From the NCBI GenBank assembly GCA_016784945.1, contig JADHTP010000237.1:1-5299 (forward strand): a DNA stretch of 5,299 bases. The letters are read 5' to 3'. Every line of letters begins with the position of its first letter. Positions within the stretch are counted from its first letter, which is position 1. Positions 1 to 5,292 of this stretch are shown one piece after another. The notes under the pieces were generated by a model. It saw only the letters and a program-made list of their open reading frames with translations. It made no database searches and had not been told where the DNA came from. This DNA comes from Deltaproteobacteria bacterium (GTDB taxonomy: Bacteria > Myxococcota_A > UBA9042 > DTJE01). Position numbers and translations under genes: made by a program.

Positions 1-273
1 AGCGCCTCGGTGCATCCCGAGCCCGGCCCGGGATCGGGCCAGGACCAGGGTGACCTTGCACTGTTCTTCCGGCGTCCTGGCCATTGGCATGAGGCCTTCC
101 GCCAGCGCCAGGGCCTCCCGGTAATATCCCTGTGCCTGCCGCGCCTCCAGGATGACCAGGTCCTTGACGAAGGGATCGGAACGGGGTTTCAGACCGCTGC
201 AGGCCAGGGCCAGGACCAGGCAGGCCAGTACGCCCGCCAGGTTGATCCATTGCCTGATGAAGCCGACAGCCAT
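1..273 (-). CDS. Probable TPR-like lipoprotein, N-terminal part (runs off left edge)
   Basis: This is a partial gene: 91 codons open at the window edge, reading leftward from an ATG at 273-271. The N-terminus has a short basic start (Arg7), a hydrophobic stretch at about residues 10-24 and a lipoprotein-type cleavage site ALAC-SG with Cys25 as the likely lipidated residue. Residue -2 is Leu, so the box is acceptable rather than ideal. Ser at +2 would suit outer-membrane sorting. Residues about 38-91 are Ala/Leu/Glu-rich and helical, with a pattern (G-Y-Y-x-E-A-L-x-L-A-E) resembling TPR helix pairs; such proteins are usually scaffolds for envelope assembly. It is transcribed divergently from the FAD oxidoreductase gene. 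No clear Shine-Dalgarno precedes the ATG. The reading frame upstream is open to a stop at 333-331, so a start further upstream is possible. Function beyond 'TPR-like lipoprotein' cannot be given. Confidence 0.75.
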   Translation of the reverse strand, partial: MAVGFIRQWINLAGVLACLVLALACSGLKPRSDPFVKDLVILEARQAQGYYREALALAEGLMPMARTPEEQCKVTLVLARSRAGLGMHRGA

Positions 274-303
274 GGAAAGGAATCTGACGTGAAAAGGCTG
301 TTG

Positions 304-309
304 TGTCAA
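304..309 (-). promoter_or_regulatory. Possible -35 box for the leftward lipoprotein gene
   Basis: On the minus strand the hexamer at 309-304 is an exact TTGACA. The -10 candidate 17 bases downstream (CAGATT, 286-281) matches the consensus at only three positions, and it would leave a leader of only a few bases before the ATG at 273. This is weak support and could be chance. Confidence 0.2.
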
Positions 310-318
310 TCGGCTCGG

Positions 319-353
319 TCCGTTGGTCGTTCATCGTTGATCGTCGATCGATC
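319..353. repeat. Degenerate heptad array, left arm (about 5 units)
   Basis: Five consecutive 7-base units at 319, 326, 333, 340 and 347 fit the pattern N-Y-C-G-N-N-N. The best units are ATCGTTG and ATCGTCG, and CG falls at unit positions 3-4 in every copy. It is the reverse-complement counterpart of the array at 394-449. A perfect 12-base inverted repeat links the two arms (339-350 with 397-408). Function is unknown; it may be a short tandem repeat family specific to the genome. Confidence 0.6.
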
Positions 354-358
354 AGGAT

Positions 359-389
359 TCGACTTCTCAACCTATTTTGACGCTATAAA
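359..389 (+). promoter_or_regulatory. Candidate promoter for the FAD oxidoreductase gene
   Basis: The segment at about 363-392 is the most AT-rich part of this divergent intergenic region. It contains TATAAA at 384-389, five of six matches to the -10 consensus. The best -35 candidate is TCGACT at 359-364 (four of six) with a long 19-base spacer, so the -35 assignment is poor. Transcription would start near 396 and give a leader of about 60 bases that is almost entirely heptad repeat. Confidence 0.35.
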
Positions 390-393
390 CCAT

Positions 394-449
394 CCACGAT
401 CGACGATCTTCGTCCTTCGGTTGACGGTCAGCGATGGACGGTGGACGAT
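394..449. repeat. Degenerate heptad array, right arm (8 units)
   Basis: Eight back-to-back 7-base units start at 394, 401, 408, 415, 422, 429, 436 and 443. The consensus is N-N-A-C-G-R-T. CG is fixed at unit positions 4-5 in all eight, and the outer bases vary. Examples are CGACGAT (401-407) and GGACGAT (443-449). The array ends seven bases before the ATG at 457. It is the inverse orientation of the array at 319-353. The regular phase argues against chance, but no function can be assigned. Confidence 0.65.
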
Positions 450-456
450 ATGGCCC

Positions 457-1821
457 ATGGAACGTCACCCCATCATCGAACGACTGGAAAAGGACCTGGG
501 GACGGAAATCGTCCGCACCACGCCCGCAGAACTGGCGGCCGCCTCCCATGACGAGTCGGACATGGAGCCGGTCACGCCGGTCTGCCTGTGTCGGCCACGG
601 ACCACGGAACAGGTTCTTTCCATCGTGAAAGCGGCCGGCGACCTGGGTGTGCCCATCACGGCCCGGGGCGCCGGGACCAGCCTTGAAGGCAGTTCCATCC
701 CGTCCACCGGCGCCGTGGTGGTGGATTTTGCCGGGATGGACAGCGTCCTGGAGTCCGTTCCCGAGGAACGGCGGGTCACCGTGGGACCGGGCATGGTGTA
801 CGACCGACTGAACCATCTCTTGAGACCCAACGGCCTTTTCTTCCCCCCCTCCCCCGGCGGTTCGGCCGACGTGGCCACCATCGGGGGCATGGCCTCCACC
901 GACGCCAGCGGCATCTATGCCCTCCGGTACGGCGGGACGCGCCCCTGGGTGTCGGCCCTGGAAGTGGTGACAGGACGGGGTGACCTCATGCGGGTGGGGG
1001 CCCTGGTCCCCAAGTCCACAGCCGGGCTGGACCTCAAGGATCTCTTCGTGGGCGCCGAAGGCAGCCTGGGTCTCATCACTGAGATCACCCTGCGCCTGGC
1101 CCCGGTCCCGCCGGCTTCGCGCAAGGGGGGATTCCTGTTCACCGACCTGGCCGAGGCCTGCGCCGCCTCGTCGGAAATGGCGGCCTTCGTCCCCGAAATG
1201 GCGGCCCTCGAGTTGACCGACGGCGACACCATGGACCTGCTGCGCGCCCTTCCCGCCTACCGTTCCCTGCCCGATGGCCACGCCCTGTTCGTGGAGGTCC
1301 ACGGACGGGACGAAGACTGCGAAGCCGGGTTCGAGGCCGCCACCGACGTGGCCGGTGCCCGTGGCGGCACCCCCCTGCCGACCCATATTCCCGACCCCTG
1401 GGAGTTGCGCCACCGCATGACGGGCGTTATCCGCGAGTCCGCACAGCCCCACGGCGTGGTTCGTACCGATTGCGCCGTGCCCCTGCTCCGTCTTCCGGGT
1501 TTCGTGTCGGAAACCAAGGATCGGGCGAAGACCGATGGCAGGGGCCTGTATGTATTCGGTCATGTAGGCCTGGGCGTCCTGCACTTCCTCATGCCACTGG
1601 CTGGTGACGGGGCCTGGAGCCGTCCCGATGCACTGGCCGAGAAGGAACGACTGGGACTGGCCGCGGTGGAGGCCGGGGGCACCATCTCCGGGGAGCACGG
1701 CATCGGACAGGGCAACCGCGCCATACTGCCCGCGGAACATCCCGTGGGAATCGACTACATGAGAAGCATCAAATCCCTCTTCGATCCCGAAAACATCATG
1801 AATCCGGGAAAGGTGCTTTAA
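457..1821 (+). CDS. FAD-binding oxidoreductase, D-lactate dehydrogenase/glycolate oxidase (GlcD) family
   Basis: This 454-residue enzyme is predicted to oxidise a D-2-hydroxy acid (lactate, glycolate or similar) with FAD; no signal peptide or membrane segment is seen, so it is cytoplasmic or peripheral. Residues about 39-210 form the PCMH-type FAD-binding domain, with the flavin/pyrophosphate loop R70-G-A-G-T-S-L, a T-I-G-G-M segment, and G199-A-E-G-S-L-G. Residues about 215-454 form the FAD-oxidase C-terminal domain, ending in G-E413-H414-G-I-G and a F-D-P-x-N-I-M-N-P-G-K-V-L tail. Length is slightly below typical GlcD and near that of LDHD-type enzymes. The open frame extends upstream to base 10, but that part overlaps the opposite-strand lipoprotein and the repeats and has no family resemblance, so the ATG at 457 was chosen; its ribosome site is weak (GGTGGA, 440-445). 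No GlcF-like iron-sulfur partner is adjacent. The family's H-A-G-D-G-N-x-H motif is altered to H369-V-G-L-G-V-L-H376. Substrate is not determinable. Confidence 0.9.
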   Translation: MERHPIIERLEKDLGTEIVRTTPAELAAASHDESDMEPVTPVCLCRPRTTEQVLSIVKAAGDLGVPITARGAGTSLEGSSIPSTGAVVVDFAGMDSVLESVPEERRVTVGPGMVYDRLNHLLRPNGLFFPPSPGGSADVATIGGMASTDASGIYALRYGGTRPWVSALEVVTGRGDLMRVGALVPKSTAGLDLKDLFVGAEGSLGLITEITLRLAPVPPASRKGGFLFTDLAEACAASSEMAAFVPEMAALELTDGDTMDLLRALPAYRSLPDGHALFVEVHGRDEDCEAGFEAATDVAGARGGTPLPTHIPDPWELRHRMTGVIRESAQPHGVVRTDCAVPLLRLPGFVSETKDRAKTDGRGLYVFGHVGLGVLHFLMPLAGDGAWSRPDALAEKERLGLAAVEAGGTISGEHGIGQGNRAILPAEHPVGIDYMRSIKSLFDPENIMNPGKVL

Positions 1822-1841
1822 GCGACGGACGGCGACCCGAT

Positions 1842-1869
1842 TTCCGGTTTATCGCCTATCGAGCCGGAA
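1842..1869 (+). other. Stem-loop downstream of the FAD oxidoreductase gene
   Basis: Bases 1842-1850 pair with 1861-1869 (nine pairs, including two G-U) around a 10-base loop; the core is TTCCGG/CCGGAA. It begins 20 bases after the stop codon. No T-run follows, so it is not a standard intrinsic terminator, though it could stabilise the 3' end or assist termination. Confidence 0.35.
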
Positions 1870-1890
1870 GGGACGGGATTCGCAACAGAC

Positions 1891-1925
1891 AGGCGATGGG
1901 CGATTGGCTATCGGCGATTGGTGAC
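1891..1925. repeat. Heptad repeat array NGGCGAT (5 units)
   Basis: Five contiguous 7-base units start at 1891, 1898, 1905, 1912 and 1919 with consensus N-G-G-C-G-A-T. Three units match exactly (1891, 1898, 1912) and two have drifted. Two reverse-oriented units of the ATCGNNN type (ATCGCCT and ATCGAGC, 1851-1864) lie upstream. This is the same inverted layout as in the intergenic region at 319-449. Confidence 0.6.
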
Positions 1926-1942
1926 CGTGCGTTATCGCACGC
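1925..1942. promoter_or_regulatory. Palindrome copy 1 (CGTGCG-N4-CGCACG)
   Basis: Perfect 6-bp inverted repeat at 1926-1931 and 1936-1941 with a TTAT centre. It is shared with a second copy 47 bases downstream; the common sequence is CCGTGCG-N3-TCGCACGC. It lies upstream of the candidate operon promoter. It could be a binding site for a dimeric regulator or, if transcribed, a tetraloop hairpin. Confidence 0.5.
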
Positions 1943-1971
1943 CACCCGACTCATTTCGACCGGTGTGGAGG

Positions 1972-1989
1972 CCGTGCGGATTCGCACGC
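1972..1989. promoter_or_regulatory. Palindrome copy 2 (CGTGCG-N4-CGCACG)
   Basis: Second copy of the palindrome: arms at 1973-1978 and 1983-1988 with a GATT centre. The arms are identical to copy 1 while the central three bases and the flanks differ, which suggests that the arms are under selection. It ends 11 bases before the candidate -35 box at 2000, a position suited to an activator or to a repressor acting with copy 1. Confidence 0.5.
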
Positions 1990-1999
1990 ATCAACCTCC

Positions 2000-2028
2000 T
2001 TGCCATGCGTCAGAATCAGTGCAATAAA
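2000..2028 (+). promoter_or_regulatory. Candidate sigma-70-type promoter of the envelope operon
   Basis: TTGCCA at 2000-2005 (five of six to the -35 consensus) and AATAAA at 2023-2028 (four of six to the -10) are separated by 17 bases. Transcription would begin near 2035 and give a leader of about 30 bases before the ATG at 2064. It is the best promoter match in this intergenic stretch. Confidence 0.5.
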
Positions 2029-2050
2029 AACGCCCATCGACGGCACCAGG

Positions 2051-2056
2051 GGAGGT
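2051..2056 (+). promoter_or_regulatory. Strong ribosome binding site for the LolA-like gene
   Basis: GGAGGT within a GGGGAGGT run (2049-2056), seven bases before the ATG at 2064. It fixes the start of this gene and is much stronger than the site of the upstream FAD enzyme. Confidence 0.8.
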
Positions 2057-2063
2057 AGACGAG

Positions 2064-2828
2064 ATGAAAAACAGCGTATGGAAGACAACGGTTCCGGCGG
2101 TCGCTCTCGCCGTCCTGGTGGCCCTGCCCGCGGCCCTGTCCGCAAAGGACCTGACCGCCACGGAGATCCTCCGGAAAATGCAGGAGACCATTTCCGGTTT
2201 CAAGGACCAGACCATGGACATCACCATGACCGTCAAGGGCGTGGACGCGTCGAAAAAGTCCTACGACTTCACCATCGCCCAGAAGGGCGCCAACAAGAGG
2301 CTGATCCGGTTCACGTCCGGTGAGATGAAGGGTATGGCCACCCTGGTGGAAAGCCGGAGCCGGGTCCACGTGTACCTTCCCGGCATGAACAAGGTGCGAC
2401 GTGTCGCCTCACACGCCATGAACCAGAGCTTCGCGGGATCGGACTTCACCACGGACGACATGGCTTCGCTCGACTGGCCGGCGCTGTACGATGTCGAACC
2501 GCTGAAAGACGACGAGAATCACTGGTATCTGAACTGCACGGCGAAAAAGGGCAAGAAAACGACCTACTCGCGGGTGGTAATGAAAGTGAACAAGAAGGGC
2601 TTCGCCCAGGACGGGATCGAGTACTATGCCGGTGACGGCAAACTCGCCAAGACCATGGAGAACGGTCAGCCGAAGAAGTACCCGGCCGGCCTGACCCGGA
2701 ACTCGAAGGTGCTCATGACCGATGCCCGCACCGGACACTCCACGCAACTCGACATCCGGGACTTCCGGGTGAACGAGGACCTTCCGGACTCCATGTTCAC
2801 CGTGCGGGAACTGCAGTGGGGACAATGA
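2064..2828 (+). CDS. LolA-like outer membrane lipoprotein-sorting family protein (periplasmic)
   Basis: A 254-residue secreted protein of the LolA-like group (the PF17131 type, annotated 'outer membrane lipoprotein-sorting protein'). A Sec signal peptide covers residues 1-27: Lys2/Lys7, a hydrophobic core, and cleavage after A-L-S-A27. The mature part starts with the helix typical of LolA folds (T-A-T-E-I-L-R-K-M), followed by strands with the family signature Y104-L-P-G-x-N-K-V-R-R113 and S122-F-A-G-S-D-F128, then D-D-M. Members are half-barrel carriers thought to bind lipids or lipoproteins in the periplasm, and they are often encoded beside RND/MMPL-type exporters and outer-membrane barrels. 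It is the first gene of the operon and overlaps the barrel gene by four bases (ATGA, 2825-2828), so translation is probably coupled. It is distinct from canonical LolA, which is shorter and lacks this signature, so lipoprotein sorting should not be assumed. The cargo is unknown. Confidence 0.88.
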   Translation: MKNSVWKTTVPAVALAVLVALPAALSAKDLTATEILRKMQETISGFKDQTMDITMTVKGVDASKKSYDFTIAQKGANKRLIRFTSGEMKGMATLVESRSRVHVYLPGMNKVRRVASHAMNQSFAGSDFTTDDMASLDWPALYDVEPLKDDENHWYLNCTAKKGKKTTYSRVVMKVNKKGFAQDGIEYYAGDGKLAKTMENGQPKKYPAGLTRNSKVLMTDARTGHSTQLDIRDFRVNEDLPDSMFTVRELQWGQ

Positions 2829-4381
2829 CGGGGGCGACCATGGGCGGACACGGTGGGAGGGCGCGTCATCTTTGCGCCCTCATCCTCCTGGTGGGGCTTT
2901 CCCACGTCGGCGCGGCGGCCCACGCCGCGGACTGGACCGACAAGATCAAGTTTTCCGGCCACGTCCAGAGCGACATCCGGTTCATGATCGAGGACTACCG
3001 CGGGGCCGTGCCCGGTGACGGCTACAAGTTCGAAATGAACCGCAACGACGTGGAACTGAAGCTCAAGATCATCCCGAACCGCAGCGTCCAGGCCGTGGTG
3101 AGCGGCCGGCTGCGCTTCTACGGTTTCAACGAGGCCGCCCAGCTCACGGAACTGGTGGGAAGGGATAAGATCGACCCCCACGATCTCCAGTTGAACGAGG
3201 CCTACCTGGCCGTGCGAGGCAAGATATGGGACCTGAAGGTGGGGCGGATGGTCCAGACCTGGGGCACGGCGGACATGTTCAATCCCACGAGCAACCTGTC
3301 CTCCTACGACTTTTCCGACCCCCTGGATTACATGGCCAAGGTGCCCAACCAGATGGTGGAATTCGACCTCTATCCCACGGACTGGCTGACCATCAAGGCG
3401 GTCTGGGTCCCCCTGTTCAAGCCGTCGCTTCTGCCTCCCTCCACGTACCTGGGTTTCGCCGTTGAAACCAGCCGGGACGGCTGCTTCCTGAACGCGCCCA
3501 CACCACCCCTGTCCCGCAACGACATCGACACCCTGGAAACGGTGTTCAACCAGTACGACCCCTGTTCCCTGAACTTCCTGACGCCGGACATGGCGGTGGT
3601 CATCCCGGAGTTCTCCATCGCCAACTCCCAGGCGGCCATCAAGACCCAGTTCCGGTTCGCGCTGGGCGACGTGGGGGACCTGGACTTTTCGTTCAGCTAC
3701 TACTACGGCCGTTTTTCCTTCCCCATCGCCTATACGGCGGCCGCGGACCTCATGGACAGCGCCACACTGGGGCCGGGCAACCTGGACGTGATGTACAATG
3801 TGGAACTCATGTACCCGCGCATGCACGTAGCGGGGTTCGACTTCAGCTTCTCGGCCGCTTCCGACAAGGTGCCGGGCCTCTTCGGCGAACTGGCAGTGAC
3901 CTTCCCGGAAGAAGTGATCTTCGGCCTGGCCGTGCTGCGAAACGACGTCATCCTGGACAACCTGCAGATGTCCTCGGTGAACGTGCCCACCACGCCCTTC
4001 GTCAAGGCCACCGTGGGCCTGGATTACACCTTCACGAAATGGCTCTACGTCAACGTCCAGTACGTCCGGGGGTTCATGGACGAATTCAACGACGCCTACG
4101 GTATCCACAACTACGTGGTGCCGGCCCTGGAAATGAAGTTCCTGGACAACGTGCTCCAGTTCCGGATCGCCGCGGCCTGGAACGTGGACGACCTGTCGGC
4201 GGCCATGTTCCCCCAGATGACCTGGGTGGCGGCTCCATCGGTTGAGTTGATCCTGGGGGTGTGGGTCTACCTGGGTGACACCAAGCCCCGCGATTCCAAG
4301 AGCTACGGCGGGCGGTACAAGTTCGGACAGAAGGCGGCGGGTCGCAGTGTGGTCTATCTGAAGGGCAAGGTCAGCTGGTAG
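2825..4381 (+). CDS. DUF1302-like outer-membrane beta-barrel protein
   Basis: A 518-residue predicted outer-membrane barrel. The signal peptide has Arg12/Arg14, a hydrophobic core at about 16-31 and likely cleavage at A-H-A34. The rest is a series of amphipathic strands with alternating aromatic/hydrophobic and polar residues. The most recognisable part, residues about 139-204, reads V-G-R-x-V-Q-T-W-G-T-A-D-x-F-N-P-T followed by D-P-L-D-Y and L-Y-P-T-D-W-L-T, a pattern I associate with DUF1302/alginate-export-like barrels. The last residues alternate and end in Trp (Y-L-K-G-K-V-S-W), consistent with a BAM insertion signal. Two cysteines in the mature protein, Cys220 and Cys247, flank a loop. 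The ATG at 2825 was chosen because it overlaps the previous stop. An ATG at 2840 behind a GGGGG run would give a tidier signal peptide, and an in-frame GTG at 2816 is also possible. It probably forms the outer-membrane channel or acceptor for the LolA-like carrier's cargo. Confidence 0.82.
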   Translation: MTGATMGGHGGRARHLCALILLVGLSHVGAAAHAADWTDKIKFSGHVQSDIRFMIEDYRGAVPGDGYKFEMNRNDVELKLKIIPNRSVQAVVSGRLRFYGFNEAAQLTELVGRDKIDPHDLQLNEAYLAVRGKIWDLKVGRMVQTWGTADMFNPTSNLSSYDFSDPLDYMAKVPNQMVEFDLYPTDWLTIKAVWVPLFKPSLLPPSTYLGFAVETSRDGCFLNAPTPPLSRNDIDTLETVFNQYDPCSLNFLTPDMAVVIPEFSIANSQAAIKTQFRFALGDVGDLDFSFSYYYGRFSFPIAYTAAADLMDSATLGPGNLDVMYNVELMYPRMHVAGFDFSFSAASDKVPGLFGELAVTFPEEVIFGLAVLRNDVILDNLQMSSVNVPTTPFVKATVGLDYTFTKWLYVNVQYVRGFMDEFNDAYGIHNYVVPALEMKFLDNVLQFRIAAAWNVDDLSAAMFPQMTWVAAPSVELILGVWVYLGDTKPRDSKSYGGRYKFGQKAAGRSVVYLKGKVSW

Positions 4382-4384
4382 GAG
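4380..4384 (+). promoter_or_regulatory. Ribosome binding site overlapping the preceding stop codon
   Basis: AGGAG at 4380-4384 shares bases with the TAG stop of the barrel gene (4379-4381), giving TAGGAG, and lies five bases before the ATG at 4390. It supports this start and coupled translation. Confidence 0.75.
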
Positions 4385-4389
4385 ATTCC

Positions 4390-5289
4390 ATGAGGACACG
4401 GCAAGGCAAGTTCAGGATCCTGTTGGTCGTGGGCGCGACCCTGTTCATGGGTTCGTGCGACTGGGGCGCGGACGGGCCATCCCACCTGAGGGACACCTAC
4501 CCCACGTCCTGCAACGCAGAAGACGCCATCACCACGACCCCAGACTCCCTGGCGGCCACCGTGGGCTCGGACAGCCTGGCGGGCAGATGGGCCTTGATGG
4601 TGGTTCAGGAAGGAACTTTCGCACCGCTCAACGAAGAATGGGACATCACGCTGACCGACCTGCTCATCGTGGACATCCCGTCTGACCAGTCCGGGGCCTA
4701 CCTGCTGTTCTGCGACCAGATCAACGAGGTGGACACCCGGTTCGACGACCCCGACAACCCCGATGCCCAGCACCCCATGAAGCCGGAAACCGTCCTGTCC
4801 CAGGCCCTAAAGGACGCCAACATCAGTCAGTACATCCCGTTCACCGATCCCCTGGACGGGGGCCTGCCCAAAACGGAACTGCTCTGGTTCTGGGGGATCA
4901 CGGGCCTGGATGACTCCGCCACGGACCCCCTGCCCGACGACGAGGCATCCCCCAACGTCTGGGACGAGGACGCAGACGGCCACCCCGGCGTGACCGTCAC
5001 AGTGCTCAACCCGGTCCAGGGCGACCGCTACATGGTGCGGCGGGCCACGTGGACGATGGGGGCAGGCGCCCTGACCGGGAATCAACTTTGGGTCGCGGGC
5101 GATTTGCTGGAATTCCAGATCGAAGAAACGGCCCTGGACGCCACCGACGCCTTGTTGCTGACCCTGGCCCCCATCACGGCCAAGAAAACTGGAAACACCT
5201 GGCGGATGCGGCGGGTGCTGTCCGACTTCTCCTGCCGCGACCTGATCCAGCAGCACGGGTCCCTGTTCGATGACGCCCCCGAGCTCTAG
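4390..5289 (+). CDS. Predicted lipoprotein of unknown function with a DxDxDGHPG motif
   Basis: A 299-residue protein whose family I do not recognise. The N-terminus has basic residues (Arg2, Arg4, Lys7, Arg9), a hydrophobic stretch at 10-21 and a lipobox L-F-M-G-S-C23, so it should be lipidated at Cys23. The mature N-terminus begins C-D-W; Asp at +2 is the inner-membrane retention signal in E. coli. The body is acidic and contains three further cysteines (41, 108, 282), a predicted beta-rich region with W-x-L/I-x patterns, and D192-E-D194-A-D196-G-H-P-G-V-T-V. That last motif resembles an EF-hand-like or thrombospondin-type calcium loop and recalls uncharacterised deltaproteobacterial lipoproteins. 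The gene follows the barrel gene by eight bases and is almost certainly in the same operon, which suggests an accessory envelope role such as a partner of the barrel. The reading frame and start are secure; the function is not. Confidence 0.82.
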   Translation: MRTRQGKFRILLVVGATLFMGSCDWGADGPSHLRDTYPTSCNAEDAITTTPDSLAATVGSDSLAGRWALMVVQEGTFAPLNEEWDITLTDLLIVDIPSDQSGAYLLFCDQINEVDTRFDDPDNPDAQHPMKPETVLSQALKDANISQYIPFTDPLDGGLPKTELLWFWGITGLDDSATDPLPDDEASPNVWDEDADGHPGVTVTVLNPVQGDRYMVRRATWTMGAGALTGNQLWVAGDLLEFQIEETALDATDALLLTLAPITAKKTGNTWRMRRVLSDFSCRDLIQQHGSLFDDAPEL

Positions 5290-5292
5290 GAG
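5288..5292 (+). promoter_or_regulatory. Ribosome binding site for a next gene beyond the window
   Basis: AGGAG at 5288-5292 is fused to the TAG stop (5287-5289) exactly as at 4379-4384. No start codon occurs in the remaining seven bases, so a further operon gene is predicted to start at about 5300 or just after. Confidence 0.5.

Noticed and set aside
319..449. CRISPR array
   Set aside because: The repeat unit is only seven bases and contiguous, with no spacers and no cas genes nearby.
10..456. In-frame N-terminal extension of the FAD oxidoreductase (about 149 residues)
   Set aside because: It is antisense to the lipoprotein gene and then runs through the heptad repeats; it has no resemblance to the family, whereas the ATG at 457 gives a normal-length enzyme.
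367..1740. Long minus-strand open frame (457 residues) opposite the FAD oxidoreductase
   Set aside because: Gly/His/Arg-rich low-information sequence typical of an antisense frame in GC-rich DNA; the plus strand carries clear family motifs.
1842..1869. Intrinsic terminator after the FAD oxidoreductase
   Set aside because: The stem-loop is real but includes G-U pairs, has a 10-base loop and is not followed by a T-run, so it is listed only as a stem-loop.
2039..2060. Sigma-54 promoter near GGCACC upstream of the LolA-like gene
   Set aside because: The -12 TTGC element is missing at the required distance; the GG-rich part is the ribosome site.
2064..2828. Calling this gene lolA
   Set aside because: Its length and the Y-L-P/K-V-R-R and S-F-x-G-S-D-F signature point to the LolA-like PF17131 group, not to canonical LolA.
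2666..4399. Long minus-strand open frame (577 residues) opposite the barrel gene
   Set aside because: It is His/Val/Arg-rich with no recognisable domain, and it is explained by the codon bias of the convincing plus-strand barrel gene.
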